64,000 nt of DNA from Hygrophila difformis. Lineage: Eukaryota; Streptophyta; Magnoliopsida; Lamiales; Acanthaceae. The stretch is taken from positions 34,015,504-34,079,503 of the forward strand of contig JAOANR010000009.1 in NCBI GenBank assembly GCA_030278955.1, written 5' to 3'. The notes under the pieces were generated by a model that worked only from the letters and a program-made list of their open reading frames with translations, was not told the origin of the DNA and made no database searches. How positions within the stretch are numbered: position 1 is the stretch's first letter; each line of letters opens with the position of its first letter. Shown here one piece after another: positions 41,901 through 52,939 of the stretch. The position numbers and the translations under genes were made by a program.

Positions 41901-43683
41901 TCCTAATTAGATTGGTGAACTTTAGGGCATTGACTACCCTAGCAGCTTGTCTCGGAGGGTGAGCATAGTATATCGCTTTCTTGCCTCTACTCTTTGATAA
42001 GGTAATTTTTTGCTTTTGACAATCAATTACCGCCTTCTATCGGGTTAGCCAGTCCATTCCTAATATTATATCAAAATCTTTGAGATCAAATTTGATCAGG
42101 TTAGCGAAGAATTCTAAGTTCTTGATGATTATAGGGATTCCATTGTATCGTTCAGAGCACGATACAACCTCACCCGAAGGTAGTTGGATTCCTAACTTGA
42201 TCAGTTCAGGAGTAGATAGCTCTAAGTTCGATATGATTCTCGAAGAAATGAATGAACAACTAGCACCAGAGTCGAATAACACCTTAACAGGTACAGTCAA
42301 AGCAGTAAACGTACCTGCTAACACATCAGCTTGCTCAGGAATATCGGCTTGGTTAATGACGTTCAATCTCCCTGCTGCACCACCTTGATTTCCATGCTGT
42401 CCTCGATTTCCATTATTCCAATTGCCCTGATTCTGATTCTGTGGCGGCCTTGGTCCCTGGTTGTTGCCATTGCGACGCTCTTGATTGTTTTGCTGTTGAT
42501 TTGCTACAGGGCGGTTGGTCAAATCCTCTCTTTTCACAATCGTTTCTGCCCGTACCCTGCATTCTGCAACTCGGTGACCTTCCCGGCCACATCGATAACA
42601 GTTCCTTGGCCCAGGGCACTCTCTAACCATATGTGACCTATTACACTTCAGACAAGGTGGTGGGGCACGATTCCCTTGATTCCTGTTGCCACCATTTCTT
42701 CCCTGATATGTCGCATTGGAGCCACCACGCCCATTTCCTCCCCGAAAATTATTGTTGGTGTTCTGATTATTGCGATTCCTCTTATCCTGACCCTGTGGCC
42801 CTCTGCTAGTCTCCCCGACTGCCCTTCTCTTCAGTTGTTGGACTCGAGCAATTGCCACTGCCCGATCATAGACAGATTGTAAGGTTGTGTGCTGACCACC
42901 CACTAAAATCTCTCGGATTGAAAGTGTTAATCCCATTTCAAACTTCTGGGCTTTTTCAGCATCGGTCGGCACTAAGCGTGGAGCAAACCTCACTAGTTCC
43001 TTGAACTTTGCATAATACTCCTGTACAGTCATGATACCCTGCCTTAGGTTCAGAAATTCCTCATATTTTGCTGCCTTGATACTCATAGGGTAGAAACGTC
43101 CTCGCAATGCTTCCTTTACTTCATCCCAGGAGTAAGGCTCATCATCATTCCCCAATCCTCCTTGGTAGTCTTGCCACCATTCATCTGCTTCCCCGCCCAT
43201 GAAGTATGTTGCCACTTGTACCTTTTGTTCTTCAGGACACCTAGTAGCATTCAACAATTTGTCGAATGTTCTAATCCATTCCTCCAATTTTGCAGGATCT
43301 TCTTGGCCTTCGTAGCGTGGTGGATGGTATTGACTCACCACAGCCAGGTAGTTCAGTTGGGCCTGCGGTGGAGGCACAGCAGCTGCTGCTTGCCCCTGTT
43401 GGAGCTGGGCGTTGCCCAAAGTAATCAACATTTGTTCAATTGTTCGCAGTCGTTCATCCGTGTTGCCAAAGTTGGGCACGTTCGGGTTATGAGGTGGTTG
43501 ATCTCCAGCATCGGGAATGTTCTGGTTTCGGGGTGCCTCTTGATTCACATTTAGAGGTATGTTCGCCACACCCGGAACGTTATTAGGGACGGCCCCTTGG
43601 TTCAAGTTTTGACGCCCAGAAACATTTGCATTGTTAGCTTGAGCATTGGGGTTGTTCTTCCTAGGCCTTCCACATGGTACCAT
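38908..43683 (-). pseudogene. gag-pol polyprotein of Y, one nonsense codon
   Basis: A single frame of about 1,590 codons from MVPCGRPRKNN; this start matches the gag starts of X, Z and P and lies 8 codons inside the longer open frame. In order: capsid-like region (WIRTFDKLLN, GGEADEWW), zinc knuckles CLKCNRSHMVREC and CYRCGREGHRVAEC, protease with LFDSGASCS (about residue 470), RT with FIDDIL (about 805), RNase H with [11 protein letters not shown], integrase with a CLTCQ zinc site and DDE core, and a C-terminal chromodomain-like end ([16 protein letters not shown]) finishing TVMGT. This is the domain order of Tekay-type chromoviruses. The only break is TAG at codon 549 (42037-42039), just after MDWLTR, where X has a tyrosine codon. 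There is no frameshift between gag and pol. Confidence 0.92.
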
Positions 43684-43707
43684 TCTATAAAATAAGATCA
43701 GTGGCAT

Positions 43708-44856
43708 AAGCGTATTGCTAGGGAGTTAAGGATGTCTTAAAGCTAAGGTAATGTTATACGAAAAGAAGATAAAGTGCAATAGGTCAGCACATAAATTTAT
43801 ATACAACGCAAATAGAATTTTCAGTACTAGCAGGAAACTGAAATAGTAAGAAGGAAAAGTAGCATAAGCAACTGTGGCTTAAGCAATATGCTAATAGTAA
43901 TAGGAATGGCTTCTTCACTATACAATAAGGGACGATTTGAACAATATAATACAAGGGTCAAAAGGCACTTCCCTATGAGCCGGAAATAGCCATCCAACGT
44001 CCTGGCACTAGCACTCATTTAATCCAAAGATACAGACCATCCAATTCTGATTATTATTATCACTAATAAACAAATATATATATATATAAAACTAATTTAG
44101 TATATTGAATAAAAATAAGAAACAGTAGGGATATGTATCTGAATGGTAAGTAGTTGAGCTACTACCTTGTCAGGACCACGACACTAACCCATCCTTATGC
44201 TCTTTGTTGAGAACTGTACCCCAGATTCGTCTATGAAGTATGATTATTCTCTAACTGTGAAATCCCTTGGTTCAGCTCCTAGGTGCTAGCAGGTTGGAAA
44301 ATGGAGTGGGATTATATGAAAATAAAATATATGTTGTGACTTTCAGTATGTCAAGGAGTCCAGACTATGAATAATTTATATAACAACTTGCTAATTGTTA
44401 CTGTGTTCGTTTCCCATGATAACAAGGTAAAGAGATGTGATGTTGCAATCTAGCTTCCTCATTAATCGGTCATCTAGGAATAAAGGAATTGAGAAGGTCG
44501 ATGATAGGTTCAACTTTAACAACTCAATAACTTACTGCCTCTGTGTTTAAATTTTGAAACAACTTGTCAGAGCATTAAGATACTAAAGTTTCCTTCACAT
44601 TCACCCGTATCATCCTATTTAAGTATAGATGGATCAACCTAATTAAAGACAAGGGAGATTTAAGGCAAGGCTCATCATTTGAAATCTGAGGACAGCAACT
44701 TGTTTAACTCGTTCAGCAAAAAGATGTTTACTTCAAGAAAAGGAAAGATGCTAAAGCAAAATAAATATGGCAGAGTAACCACGAAGGTGTATGTCTATAA
44801 CTAGCGATGACAAAAAAAATACTATGGAAGCTCCACATAGCAGCTACTCATCATCC
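43708..44856 (-). other. Y leader between coiled-coil ORF and gag
   Basis: About 1.15 kb of AT-rich non-coding leader. An (AT)n run lies at about 44077-44090. No conserved gene is seen. Confidence 0.6.
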
Positions 44857-44985
44857 TCATTTGGGATCGCCATCCTCCTCGGAATTCTCCTTGGGGTCCT
44901 CCTCCTCTTCTTCCATGCGTTCCCTGTCATGTTGATGACGCGGGCTGGGAGTGCGGCGTCGGATTGGGTCGTTAGAACCACTAGC
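44857..44985 (-). pseudogene. C-terminal piece of the Y coiled-coil ORF
   Basis: The minus strand from the Z target site reads ASGSNDPIRRRTPSPRHQHD, then a highly acidic end (MEEEEEDPKENSEEDGDPK) and a stop at 44857. It is the tail of the frame starting at 52557, cut off by Z. The acidic tail matches the design of the W and X versions. Confidence 0.6.
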
Positions 44986-45518
44986 TGTAATACCCGAGAA
45001 TTTTGCAACATAAAATAAATAAATAAATAAATATAATAAACATGATAAATGAATAAAGAATCATAATGAAATTTAAATTAAAAAGAAAACAAAATTCCGA
45101 AAACCCGAGAAGCCGAAGACAATTTAATCGAAAGAATGGGTACACGGGGACCCGACACCGATAGACTCAATAACTCGAGTCCAAATATAAATTTAGGTCC
45201 GAATAAAATTAAGATAGGAAATCGGAGCCCGAAGATACCCCGGAAATTGGAATCGGGGAACATAGAGGGATAGAAGTCCGAAAGAGAGGAGGAAAAGCGC
45301 GACGGATCGCACGACCCGCCCGGACCGGAGTCCAGGCGTGAGTGGCGCGCTGGCCGCGCGGTTGATGGCCTAAGACCGCGCCACGACCGCGCCACTCTGG
45401 CAGCAACAAACCAAGCGAGATTTTCTCGCCCGAACGCGGATTTTTCGACTTTCGGTTGAACATCTCTCGACCCAAGACCCTTGGGGTCAGATTTTGGACG
45501 CCCTAGGTCTTAGATATC

Positions 45519-45526
45519 TATAAATA
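45519..45526 (+). promoter_or_regulatory. TATA box of the Z 5' LTR
   Basis: TATAAATA, with the leader CGAAACCCT starting about 35-40 bp downstream. It is the likely promoter of the gag RNA. The same box lies in Q (11303). Confidence 0.65.
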
Positions 45527-47145
45527 AGACCTCCTAAGAGCTCCGAATACATTCGAAACCCTACGAAATCTTTCTATACGTCGAAACCCTAATCCCGGAG
45601 CCGTCGGAGGCACAACACCGAGAGGAGGAACTGACTTGGACAAAATTTGGAGACCCCCGTCGCTGTGGTAAGCCTTGATCCATTCTTTTCCATATGTGAT
45701 TCAAAAAAAAACGAATCCTAAATTCGATCTTTTTCTATTCTAAACCCCCGATTCGAATCGAGAGCGAAAAACCCGACAAACGGAGAGGATAATCGGGGAC
45801 GGGAAGCCACGCCTCCGAATCGACGATCCCGGACACTCAACAATATGTAAGTTAACCTTACATGGTTTTGGGAGATTTTAAAACATTCGAAACCTAAAAG
45901 ATTTGACAAGAATCATAAATCTGTCTACTTTTGTTTTCTTACCGACGCAACAGAATTGTTGAATTTTTCCGACCTTTAAAACGAACTCAAACGGAAAAAC
46001 TTAAAACACGAAAAACGTTCCTAAGACTTAGACCTAGCTACTGTAAAAATTTGAGAATTTTTGGAGTTGATTTGATAGGTGAAAACCCGTTGAAACCGAA
46101 CTGTTTGATTTTAGATCTTGAAATCTTGGACAGAACTTAGGAATGATCTTGATCTCGTTTTTGACATAGGATCTAGGCTGTTTTAGATCTTTGGCCGAAC
46201 ATGAAAGTTGTAGATAAATGTCTTAAGATGATCCCTGTCAAATTTCATTAAATTTGGAGTTGAATTGATATGTTAGAACTTGAAATCTTTAAACTGTGAC
46301 CTGTAAACTCGGACAGATTTCTTGTTATGCGAAAATTAGCGTTTTTGACCTACTTAGGTATCTCGGATTGAAAAAGTTAAAACACGAAAGTTGTAGATCT
46401 TGATGTTTCCGAGTCAGATATGAAATTTTGGAATTTTTGGAATTAAATCTGATTTTAGACGAATTTTGGAGTAAACTGTGATTTACCGAAACGAAATTTT
46501 GAAATCTTGTTGAAACATGGAATTAACCTTTAGGGTTGAAACGAATTGAGATATTGTTTCTAAATTAATACATTGGAAGGCAGATTTTAAAAAACTAAAT
46601 CCCCTTACAAACTTGATAAATTAAAATTAGGGGTGAGTGCTCTGCAGGGTGCCCCCTAACGATTCACTTCGTGCCGTAATGGACGATGGTGACCCCGCGC
46701 GCTATACTTGAAATGTGATATTGCCAAAACGGCGAAACTTAGAGCCTACACTCTCGTGAATATCCGTATGGGTTTCCCGAGGCTCCGGAGTGGTACTGGG
46801 TATGGCTGATACGGCTGCGGCCGCCGGGCTACCGGCTAAACTTGTTGACATCGCGATCTTATCGTGAAACTTGAGATACCAAATCGGGAATGTAATGGGG
46901 ATTCTAAATTAAATTAAACTAGATTAAATTATAGTGTTGTCCAATTGAATTATTTAAATGTCTTATTTAAAAATTATGGCTTTTGTGATTAAACCATGTG
47001 ATATGTGTTATTAAATAGAGCCTGAGATAGATTGTGCTATATGATATGGATTATATGAAATCAAATATTATGTTATTATCATGCTTTTGTTAAATTATTA
47101 AAGTATGGCTTTTAAACCCTACGATCATGCATGTGTTAACTTACT

Positions 47146-47159
47146 CAGCAATTTTGCTG
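47146..47159 (+). promoter_or_regulatory. LTR hairpin, Z 5' LTR
   Basis: CTTACT then CAGCAATTTTGCTG, a 5-bp stem plus A-T closing, with TTTCTGTACAG ending at 47190, 31 nt downstream. It is repeated in the 3' LTR at about 51754-51767. Confidence 0.6.
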
Positions 47160-47553
47160 ATCAAAACCGTTTTTATTCCTTTCTGTACAGAATATGTGGA
47201 ATGAGCATGTGTGAGCACGAATCATGCATGGGATTTTGGGAACTTTTATTTTGCTTTTAAATTTCGTACTTAGACTATATTCTGAACGGGCCTGTTTAAC
47301 CCGTGTTTTGGCCATGTCGGCCCTATTTAAATTTTCCGCTGCGATACTGTACTAAACTAAATATTTCCGCTGCGCTATGCTATTATTATTTTCGATTTAT
47401 ATTGTATGGGCTATTTTGAATGCTTTAAATATTTTAAACACTGCAATACCTAGCCTTGCATCTCTTTAGTAAGCTCGGAGAAACCGTGTCTTACTAGGGA
47501 GATGTGGCGGTGACATCCCGACCTGGGTTACCAAAAACCGGGGTGTTACAAAG

Positions 47554-47565
47554 TGGTATCAGAGC
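47554..47565 (+). other. Primer binding site of Z
   Basis: TGGTATCAGAGC three bases after the LTR, tRNA-Met type. The leader to gag (47566-48203) has a GGGGGG run near 47739 and three CTTAGAATCTTGGCGA-like repeats near 47787-47860. It has no coiled-coil ORF. Confidence 0.85.
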
Positions 47566-48203
47566 CCGGATATTTTTAAGCTAGTATTTTTAAACTATTA
47601 TTTTTAAACCATTATTACTTTTAAACTATTATTAATATTTTGACTATTATTTTAAATTTTAAAGTATTATTTCCATGGAGAAATTTTTTATTTTAAAACC
47701 CATGGGAAAAATATATATATAGTGCATAAATTACTTTTGGGGGGAAACCATCATACGCATTTGCATATTACATCTCTTTTATGTAGAGAACTTAGAATCT
47801 TGGCGAGTTTTAACTTAGAATCTTGGCGAAGCTTAACCTAGAATCTGGGCGAATATTAACTTAGATCTTTTGCTTGCACTAGATGACTTAGACGCTTGGC
47901 ATCAAATTAGAAACGCTCACTAGAGACTGATCTTGCCTTAGTTCTAGATCGCGTTCATCTATGCGTTCGCCTAAACATAACAATCCTCGACCTTAGCCAT
48001 TCCTACCCTTGTACAAATTAGAAAACTTCCTCATGTGGAACAATGAGAAATCAAGTTTTATTAAAACACTCTTTATTCCAAAAATCTTGTTTGGATTTCC
48101 AAACAACAAACCCGAAAAATTTGAAATTAGAAATTTACGAAACGTCTCATTCGAGCGATCTACCTAAACCAAGATAAGCTAATCTATACACGTGTAACAG
48201 AAA

Positions 48204-49295
48204 ATGGCGCCTAGGAGGAAACCAAAGAAGGTGAGTCCAAACGGCACTGGCGCTAACCTTTCAAACACGCCCAACAACTGTGAAAGTCCTCAGAACCTAG
48301 GAGAGCAAGTGCCTCAAGCGCCCAATAATATGGAAGCACGTTTAAAATCTGTAGAGGAACTCCTTGTAGCATTGGGAAATGCCGAGGTGCATAGGACACA
48401 AACAGTACCTCCGCCAGTAGGCCGAGTCAACTACTTGGCATTAGTGAACCCCTACAACCCACCCCATTATGACGGCCAAGAGGATCCAGCCAAGTTGGAA
48501 GGATGGATCCGTACCTTTGACAAGCTCTTGAATGCTATCAAGTGCCCTGATGAGGAGAAGATACACGTAGTGACCTACTACCTAGGAGGCGAAGCCGATG
48601 AGTGGTGGCAAAATCTCCAAGCAAATTCAGTGGAAGACGAAGAAGCCTACACTTGGGAAGAACTTAGGGAAGCTTTGAGGGAAAGATTCTACCCACTGAG
48701 CACCAAGACTGCGAAGTATGAGGAATTCATCAACCTAAAGCAAGGTGTGCAAACAGTGCAAGAGTACTACAGCAAATTCAAGGAGCTAGTACGATTCGCT
48801 GCAAGGATAGTACCAACCGACTCTGACAAGGCTCAGAAATTCGAGATGGGTCTGAACCTTAGTATCCGGGAGATACTTGCAGTAGGACAATTCACGAACC
48901 TGCAGACGATATATGATCGCGCCGTATCAATTGCTCGAATCCAGCAATTGAAGCGTAAGGAACATGGTGAGTCGAGCAAGGACTCGCAAGGACTTGGGAA
49001 GAAGGATCGGAAAGACAACAACAACAACTCTATGAAAGACAATGGATCCCGAAGGAAAGGAAATAAAGGTCTCAACAATGGGGGAGACGACAATCGTGGT
49101 GCGTTTATACCACGTTGCCCACGGTGCAACCATGCACATCTGGTGCGCCAATGCCCGAAGCCTGGAACCTGCCGTAGGTGCGGCAAGCTTGGTCACAAGG
49201 CTAGTGGATGTCGAACGCCAGAGGAGGCGATCGAAAAGAGAGTAGATTTGGTGAACCTTCAGCAAGGGGAGAGTGACGAGCCCGAATCCTCTTGA
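48204..49295 (+). CDS. gag: Gag protein of element Z (intact)
   Basis: A 363-residue Gag, the structural protein that packages element RNA into virus-like particles in the cytoplasm. It starts MAPRRKPKK, as in relatives. The retrotransposon capsid-type region has PYNPPHYDGQEDPAKLEGWI, YLGGEADEWW, RFYPLSTKTAKYEEF and FKELVRFAARIVPTDSDKAQ. A basic, asparagine/glycine-rich linker follows, then two CCHC zinc knuckles at residues 305-317 (CPRCNHAHLVRQC) and 323-336 (CRRCGKLGHKASGC). The frame is unbroken and the LTRs are almost identical, so it may still be functional. It ends with its own stop, not fused to pol. Particle maturation would need protease from X/Y-like elements. Confidence 0.93.
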   Translation: MAPRRKPKKVSPNGTGANLSNTPNNCESPQNLGEQVPQAPNNMEARLKSVEELLVALGNAEVHRTQTVPPPVGRVNYLALVNPYNPPHYDGQEDPAKLEGWIRTFDKLLNAIKCPDEEKIHVVTYYLGGEADEWWQNLQANSVEDEEAYTWEELREALRERFYPLSTKTAKYEEFINLKQGVQTVQEYYSKFKELVRFAARIVPTDSDKAQKFEMGLNLSIREILAVGQFTNLQTIYDRAVSIARIQQLKRKEHGESSKDSQGLGKKDRKDNNNNSMKDNGSRRKGNKGLNNGGDDNRGAFIPRCPRCNHAHLVRQCPKPGTCRRCGKLGHKASGCRTPEEAIEKRVDLVNLQQGESDEPESS

Positions 49296-49311
49296 GAATA
49301 ATGAGTAGGCA

Positions 49312-49361
49312 GTTATGGGGACATAACTGAAGTCCTAAGGGGGAGAGGATGTGATACCCCG
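49312..49361 (+). other. pol-tail scar and upstream purine tract in Z
   Basis: GGCAGTTATGGGGACATAA matches the TVMGT-stop end of pol in X and Y. TAAGGGGGAGAGGA and then TGTGATACCCCG (49350), a decayed LTR-like start, follow. The arrangement is the same as in P, so both gag-only elements share one deletion event or kind. Confidence 0.7.
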
Positions 49362-49555
49362 TAGTTATTTATTTTTGGAGTTCGACTCGATATCATGTAT
49401 CCTAAATCATAAATAAACAAATTCAACTTGTTTTGAACTACGTTATGGCTTGATCCCTTCACCGGGTACGTAGGCAGCTTAGAAGTTTTAATTCTAAGTT
49501 CAGTCACAAAATAATAAAACAAACAAAAGACTTTAGCACGAGAAAAGCCGAAACA

Positions 49556-49594
49556 CAACTTCGAGGACGAAGTTGATTCTTAAGGAGGGTAGAC
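49556..49594 (+). promoter_or_regulatory. Hairpin and polypurine tract before the Z 3' LTR
   Basis: CAACTTCGAGGACGAAGTTG (49556-49575), then TTAAGGAGGGTAGAC up to the LTR start at 49595. Confidence 0.75.
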
Positions 49595-52158
49595 TGTAAT
49601 ACCCGAGAATTTTGCAACATAAAATAAATAAATAAATAAATATAATAAACATGATAAATGAATAAAGAATCATAATGAAATTTAAATTAAAAAGAAAACA
49701 AAATTCCGAAAACCCGAGAAGCCGAAGACAATTTAATCGAAAGAATGGGTACACGGGGACCCGACACCGATAGACTCAATAACTCGAGTCCAAATATAAA
49801 TTTAGGTCCGAATAAAATTAAGATAGGAAATCGGAGCCCGAAGATACCCCGGAAATTGGAATCGGGGAACATAGAGGGATAGAAGTCCGAAAGAGAGGAG
49901 GAAAAGCGCGACGGATCGCACGACCCGCCCGGACCGGAGTCCAGGCGTGAGTGGCGCGCTGGCCGCGCGGTTGATGGCCTAAGACCGCGCCACGACCGCG
50001 CCACTCTGGCAGCAACAAACCAAGCGAGATTTTCTCGCCCGAACGCGGATTTTTCGACTTTCGGTTGAACATCTCTCGACCCAAGACCCTTGGGGTCAGA
50101 TTTTGGACGCCCTAGGTCTTAGATATCTATAAATAAGACCTCCTAAGAGCTCCGAATACATTCGAAACCCTACGAAATCTTTCTATACGTCGAAACCCTA
50201 ATCCCGGAGCCGTCGGAGGCACAACACCGAGAGGAGGAACTGACTTGGACGAAATTTGGAGACCCCCGTCGCTGTGGTAAGCCTTGATCCATTCTTTTCC
50301 ATATGTGATTCAAAAAAAACGAATCCTAAATTCGATCTTTTTCTATTCTAAACCCCCGATTCGAATCGAGAGCGAAAAACCCGACAAACGGAGAGGATAA
50401 TCGGGGACGGGAAGCCACGCCTCCGAATCGACGATCCCGGACACTCAACAATATGTAAGTTAACCTTACATGGTTTTGGGAGATTTTAAAACATTCGAAA
50501 CCTAAAAGATTTGACAAGAATCATAAATCTGTCTACTTTTGTTTTCTTACCGACGCAACAGAATTGTTGAATTTTTCCGACCTTTAAAACGAACTCAAAC
50601 GGAAAAACTTAAAACACGAAAAACGTTCCTAAGACTTAGACCTAGCTACTGTAAAAATTTGAGAATTTTTGGAGTTGATTTGATAGGTGAAAACCCGTTG
50701 AAACCGAACTGTTTGATTTTAGATCTTGAAATCTTGGACAGAACTTAGGAATGATCTTGATCTCGTTTTTGACATAGGATCTAGGCTGTTTTAGATCTTT
50801 GGCCGAACATGAAAGTTGTAGATAAATGTCTTAAGATGATCCCTGTCAAATTTCATTAAATTTGGAGTTGAATTGATATGTTAGAACTTGAAATCTTTAA
50901 ACTGTGACCTGTAAACTCGGACAGATTTCTTGTTATGCGAAAATTAGCGTTTTTGACCTACTTAGGTATCTCGGATTGAAAAAGTTAAAACACGAAAGTT
51001 GTAGATCTTGATGTTTCCGAGTCAGATATGAAATTTTGGAATTTTTGGAATTAAATCTGATTTTAGACGAATTTTGGAGTAAACTGTGATTTACCGAAAC
51101 GAAATTTTGAAATCTTGTTGAAACATGGAATTAACCTTTAGGGTTGAAACGAATTGAGATATTGTTTCTAAATTAATACATTGGAAGGCAGATTTTAAAA
51201 AACTAAATCCCCTTACAAACTTGATAAATTAAAATTAGGGGTGAGTGCTCTGCAGGGTGCCCCCTAACGATTCACTTCGTGCCGTAATGGACGATGGTGA
51301 CCCCGCGCGCTATACTTGAAATGTGATATTGCCAAAACGGCGAAACTTAGAGCCTACACTCTCGTGAATATCCGTATGGGTTTCCCGAGGCTCCGGAGTG
51401 GTACTGGGTATGGCTGATACGGCTGCGGCCGCCGGGCTACCGGCTAAACTTGTTGACATCGCGATCTTATCGTGAAACTTGAGATACCAAATCGGGAATG
51501 TAATGGGGATTCTAAATTAAATTAAACTAGATTAAATTATAGTGTTGTCCAATTGAATTATTTAAATGTCTTATTTAAAAATTATGGCTTTTGTGATTAA
51601 ACCATGTGATATGTGTTATTAAATAGAGCCTGAGATAGATTGTGCTATATGATATGGATTATATGAAATCAAATATTATGTTATTATCATGCTTTTGTTA
51701 AATTATTAAAGTATGGCTTTTAAACCCTACGATCATGCATGTGTTAACTTACTCAGCAATTTTGCTGATCAAAACCGTTTTTATTCCTTTCTGTACAGAA
51801 TATGTGGAATGAGCATGTGTGAGCACGAATCATGCATGGGATTTTGGGAACTTTTATTTTGCTTTTAAATTTCGTACTTAGACTATATTCTGAACGGGCC
51901 TGTTTAACCCGTGTTTTGGCCATGTCGGCCCTATTTAAATTTTCCGCTGCGATACTGTACTAAACTAAATATTTCCGCTGCGCTATGCTATTATTATTTT
52001 CGATTTATATTGTATGGGCTATTTTGAATGCTTTAAATATTTTAAACACTGCAATACCTAGCCTTGCATCTCTTTAGTAAGCTCGGAGAAACCGTGTCTT
52101 ACTAGGGAGATGTGGCGGTGACATCCCGACCTGGGTTACCAAAAACCGGGGTGTTACA
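49595..52158 (+). mobile_element. 3' LTR of Z
   Basis: 2,564 bp, almost identical to the 5' LTR: one A fewer in an A-run near 50312 and a GGACGAAA/GGACAAAA difference near 50251. Open frames in it are shadows also present in the 5' LTR. Confidence 0.95.
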
Positions 52159-52163
52159 CTAGC

Positions 52164-52557
52164 CCCATTGGAGGGTTCTCGGCCAGGGGGTAGTCCTCCA
52201 ACCATCGTTCGAAGTCGGCGTATCTCCAACTCGGCTTCTCAGATTCTTCTATTCCCTACTCGATTCTCTAGCCTTAAGTTTTCGATGGTCGCATGATCGC
52301 ACTCCGCATACTCGCTCAGTTCATCGATCCTTCGACAAGCAGCCTTGCTAGCTTCTCTAAGATGAGTACAGCTCTTCTCTAATGCCTCTAAGCGCTGTCC
52401 AAGTTCCTTCCAGCAATTCTCTTTCTTGGGCAAGCTGGCGGCGACGAAGCTCGTCCACCTGGTGCATGAGATCTTCCATGGCCCGACGACAGCGTGCATC
52501 CTCGCCACGCATCGCGACAAGGTCGACGATGGTGTTCACCAACCTAGGATCCGACAT
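52164..52557 (-). pseudogene. Coiled-coil ORF of Y, N-terminal piece (shift, stop, split)
   Basis: The minus strand starts MSDPRLVNTIVDLVAMRGED at 52557, about 370 bp after the primer binding site. Charged coiled-coil sequence follows (HQVDELRRRQLAQERELLEG). A frameshift near 52425-52440 moves the helix to the next frame (KELGQRLEALEKSCTHLREA, IDELSEYAECDHATIENLRL). A TGA near 52239 sits inside the continuing EAELEIRRLRTMVGG stretch. Z then splits the frame; the acidic tail is at 44985-44857. Size, place and layout match the frames at 34194 (X) and 25420 (W). Confidence 0.6.
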
Positions 52558-52661
52558 CTAACGCAATAACTTATTATTAATACCTTTACTAACTAGATGT
52601 ACAGGAAGACAGGAAAGCAAAAATACTAATAATGCAATGCATGCTTAATGTCATGATCCGT

Positions 52662-52688
52662 CCCCCCCCCCCCCCCCCCCCCCCCCCC
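52662..52688. repeat. 27-base C homopolymer (G-tract on the Y sense strand)
   Basis: On the Y strand this is an uninterrupted G-run, followed on that strand by GCATGCATTGCAT. The same place in X, P, Z and W has only about six G. Homopolymer length may be affected by sequencing. Confidence 0.85.
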
Positions 52689-52924
52689 AAAATTTTAAAA
52701 TAGTCGAATGCATCAGAATTTTTTTTTTTTCATGCACGAGAAGTCCTTCATAAACATATATATACATTTTTTTTTTCCTTTTTATATAAAAAGAAGTATA
52801 TAAGTATATACTGATGTCACTTAAAAATAATGCTGATGCAGTACTAATACTTAAAAATGATGATACTTAAAAATATAGTACTGATACCTTTAAAATAATA
52901 ATAATAATATATTATAAACCTTAG

Positions 52925-52936
52925 TCTCTGATACCA
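52925..52936 (-). other. Primer binding site of Y
   Basis: Minus TGGTATCAGAGA, three bases after the 5' LTR end. It matches the tRNA-Met-type site of the others except for the last base. Confidence 0.8.
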
Positions 52937-52939
52937 CTC

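Larger units (their letters stand above)
44986..47550 (+). mobile_element. 5' LTR of Z
   Basis: 2,565 bp from TGTAATACCCGAGAATTTTG to CCGGGGTGTTACA. It has a TATA box TATAAATA (45519-45526), donor-like TGTGGTAAGCC near 45667 and ATATGTAAGTT near 45846, and a single GC-rich unit near 46813-46840. The hairpin is at 47146-47159, a CAG at 47190, and a U5 stem AGTAAG...CTTACT at 47468-47495. Confidence 0.95.
44986..52158 (+). mobile_element. Element Z: young gag-only LTR retrotransposon
   Basis: Two LTRs (44986-47550 and 49595-52158) frame a 2.0-kb interior with a primer binding site, intact gag and polypurine tract. The perfect duplication CTAGC lies at 44981-44985 and 52159-52163. I see only one substitution (c/g near 45651/50260, complementary-looking but in the same strand context A versus G) and one A-run length difference between the 2.56-kb LTRs. 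There is no pol; a scar of pol's last codons (GGCAGTTATGGGGACATAA) follows gag. This is a gag-only, non-autonomous element that must borrow protease, RT and integrase. It is the youngest insertion in the window. Confidence 0.95.

Noticed and set aside
45078..45475. Pair of open frames repeated exactly at 49687-50084
   Set aside because: They lie in the two Z LTRs and are identical because the LTRs are identical. No start context or conserved domain.
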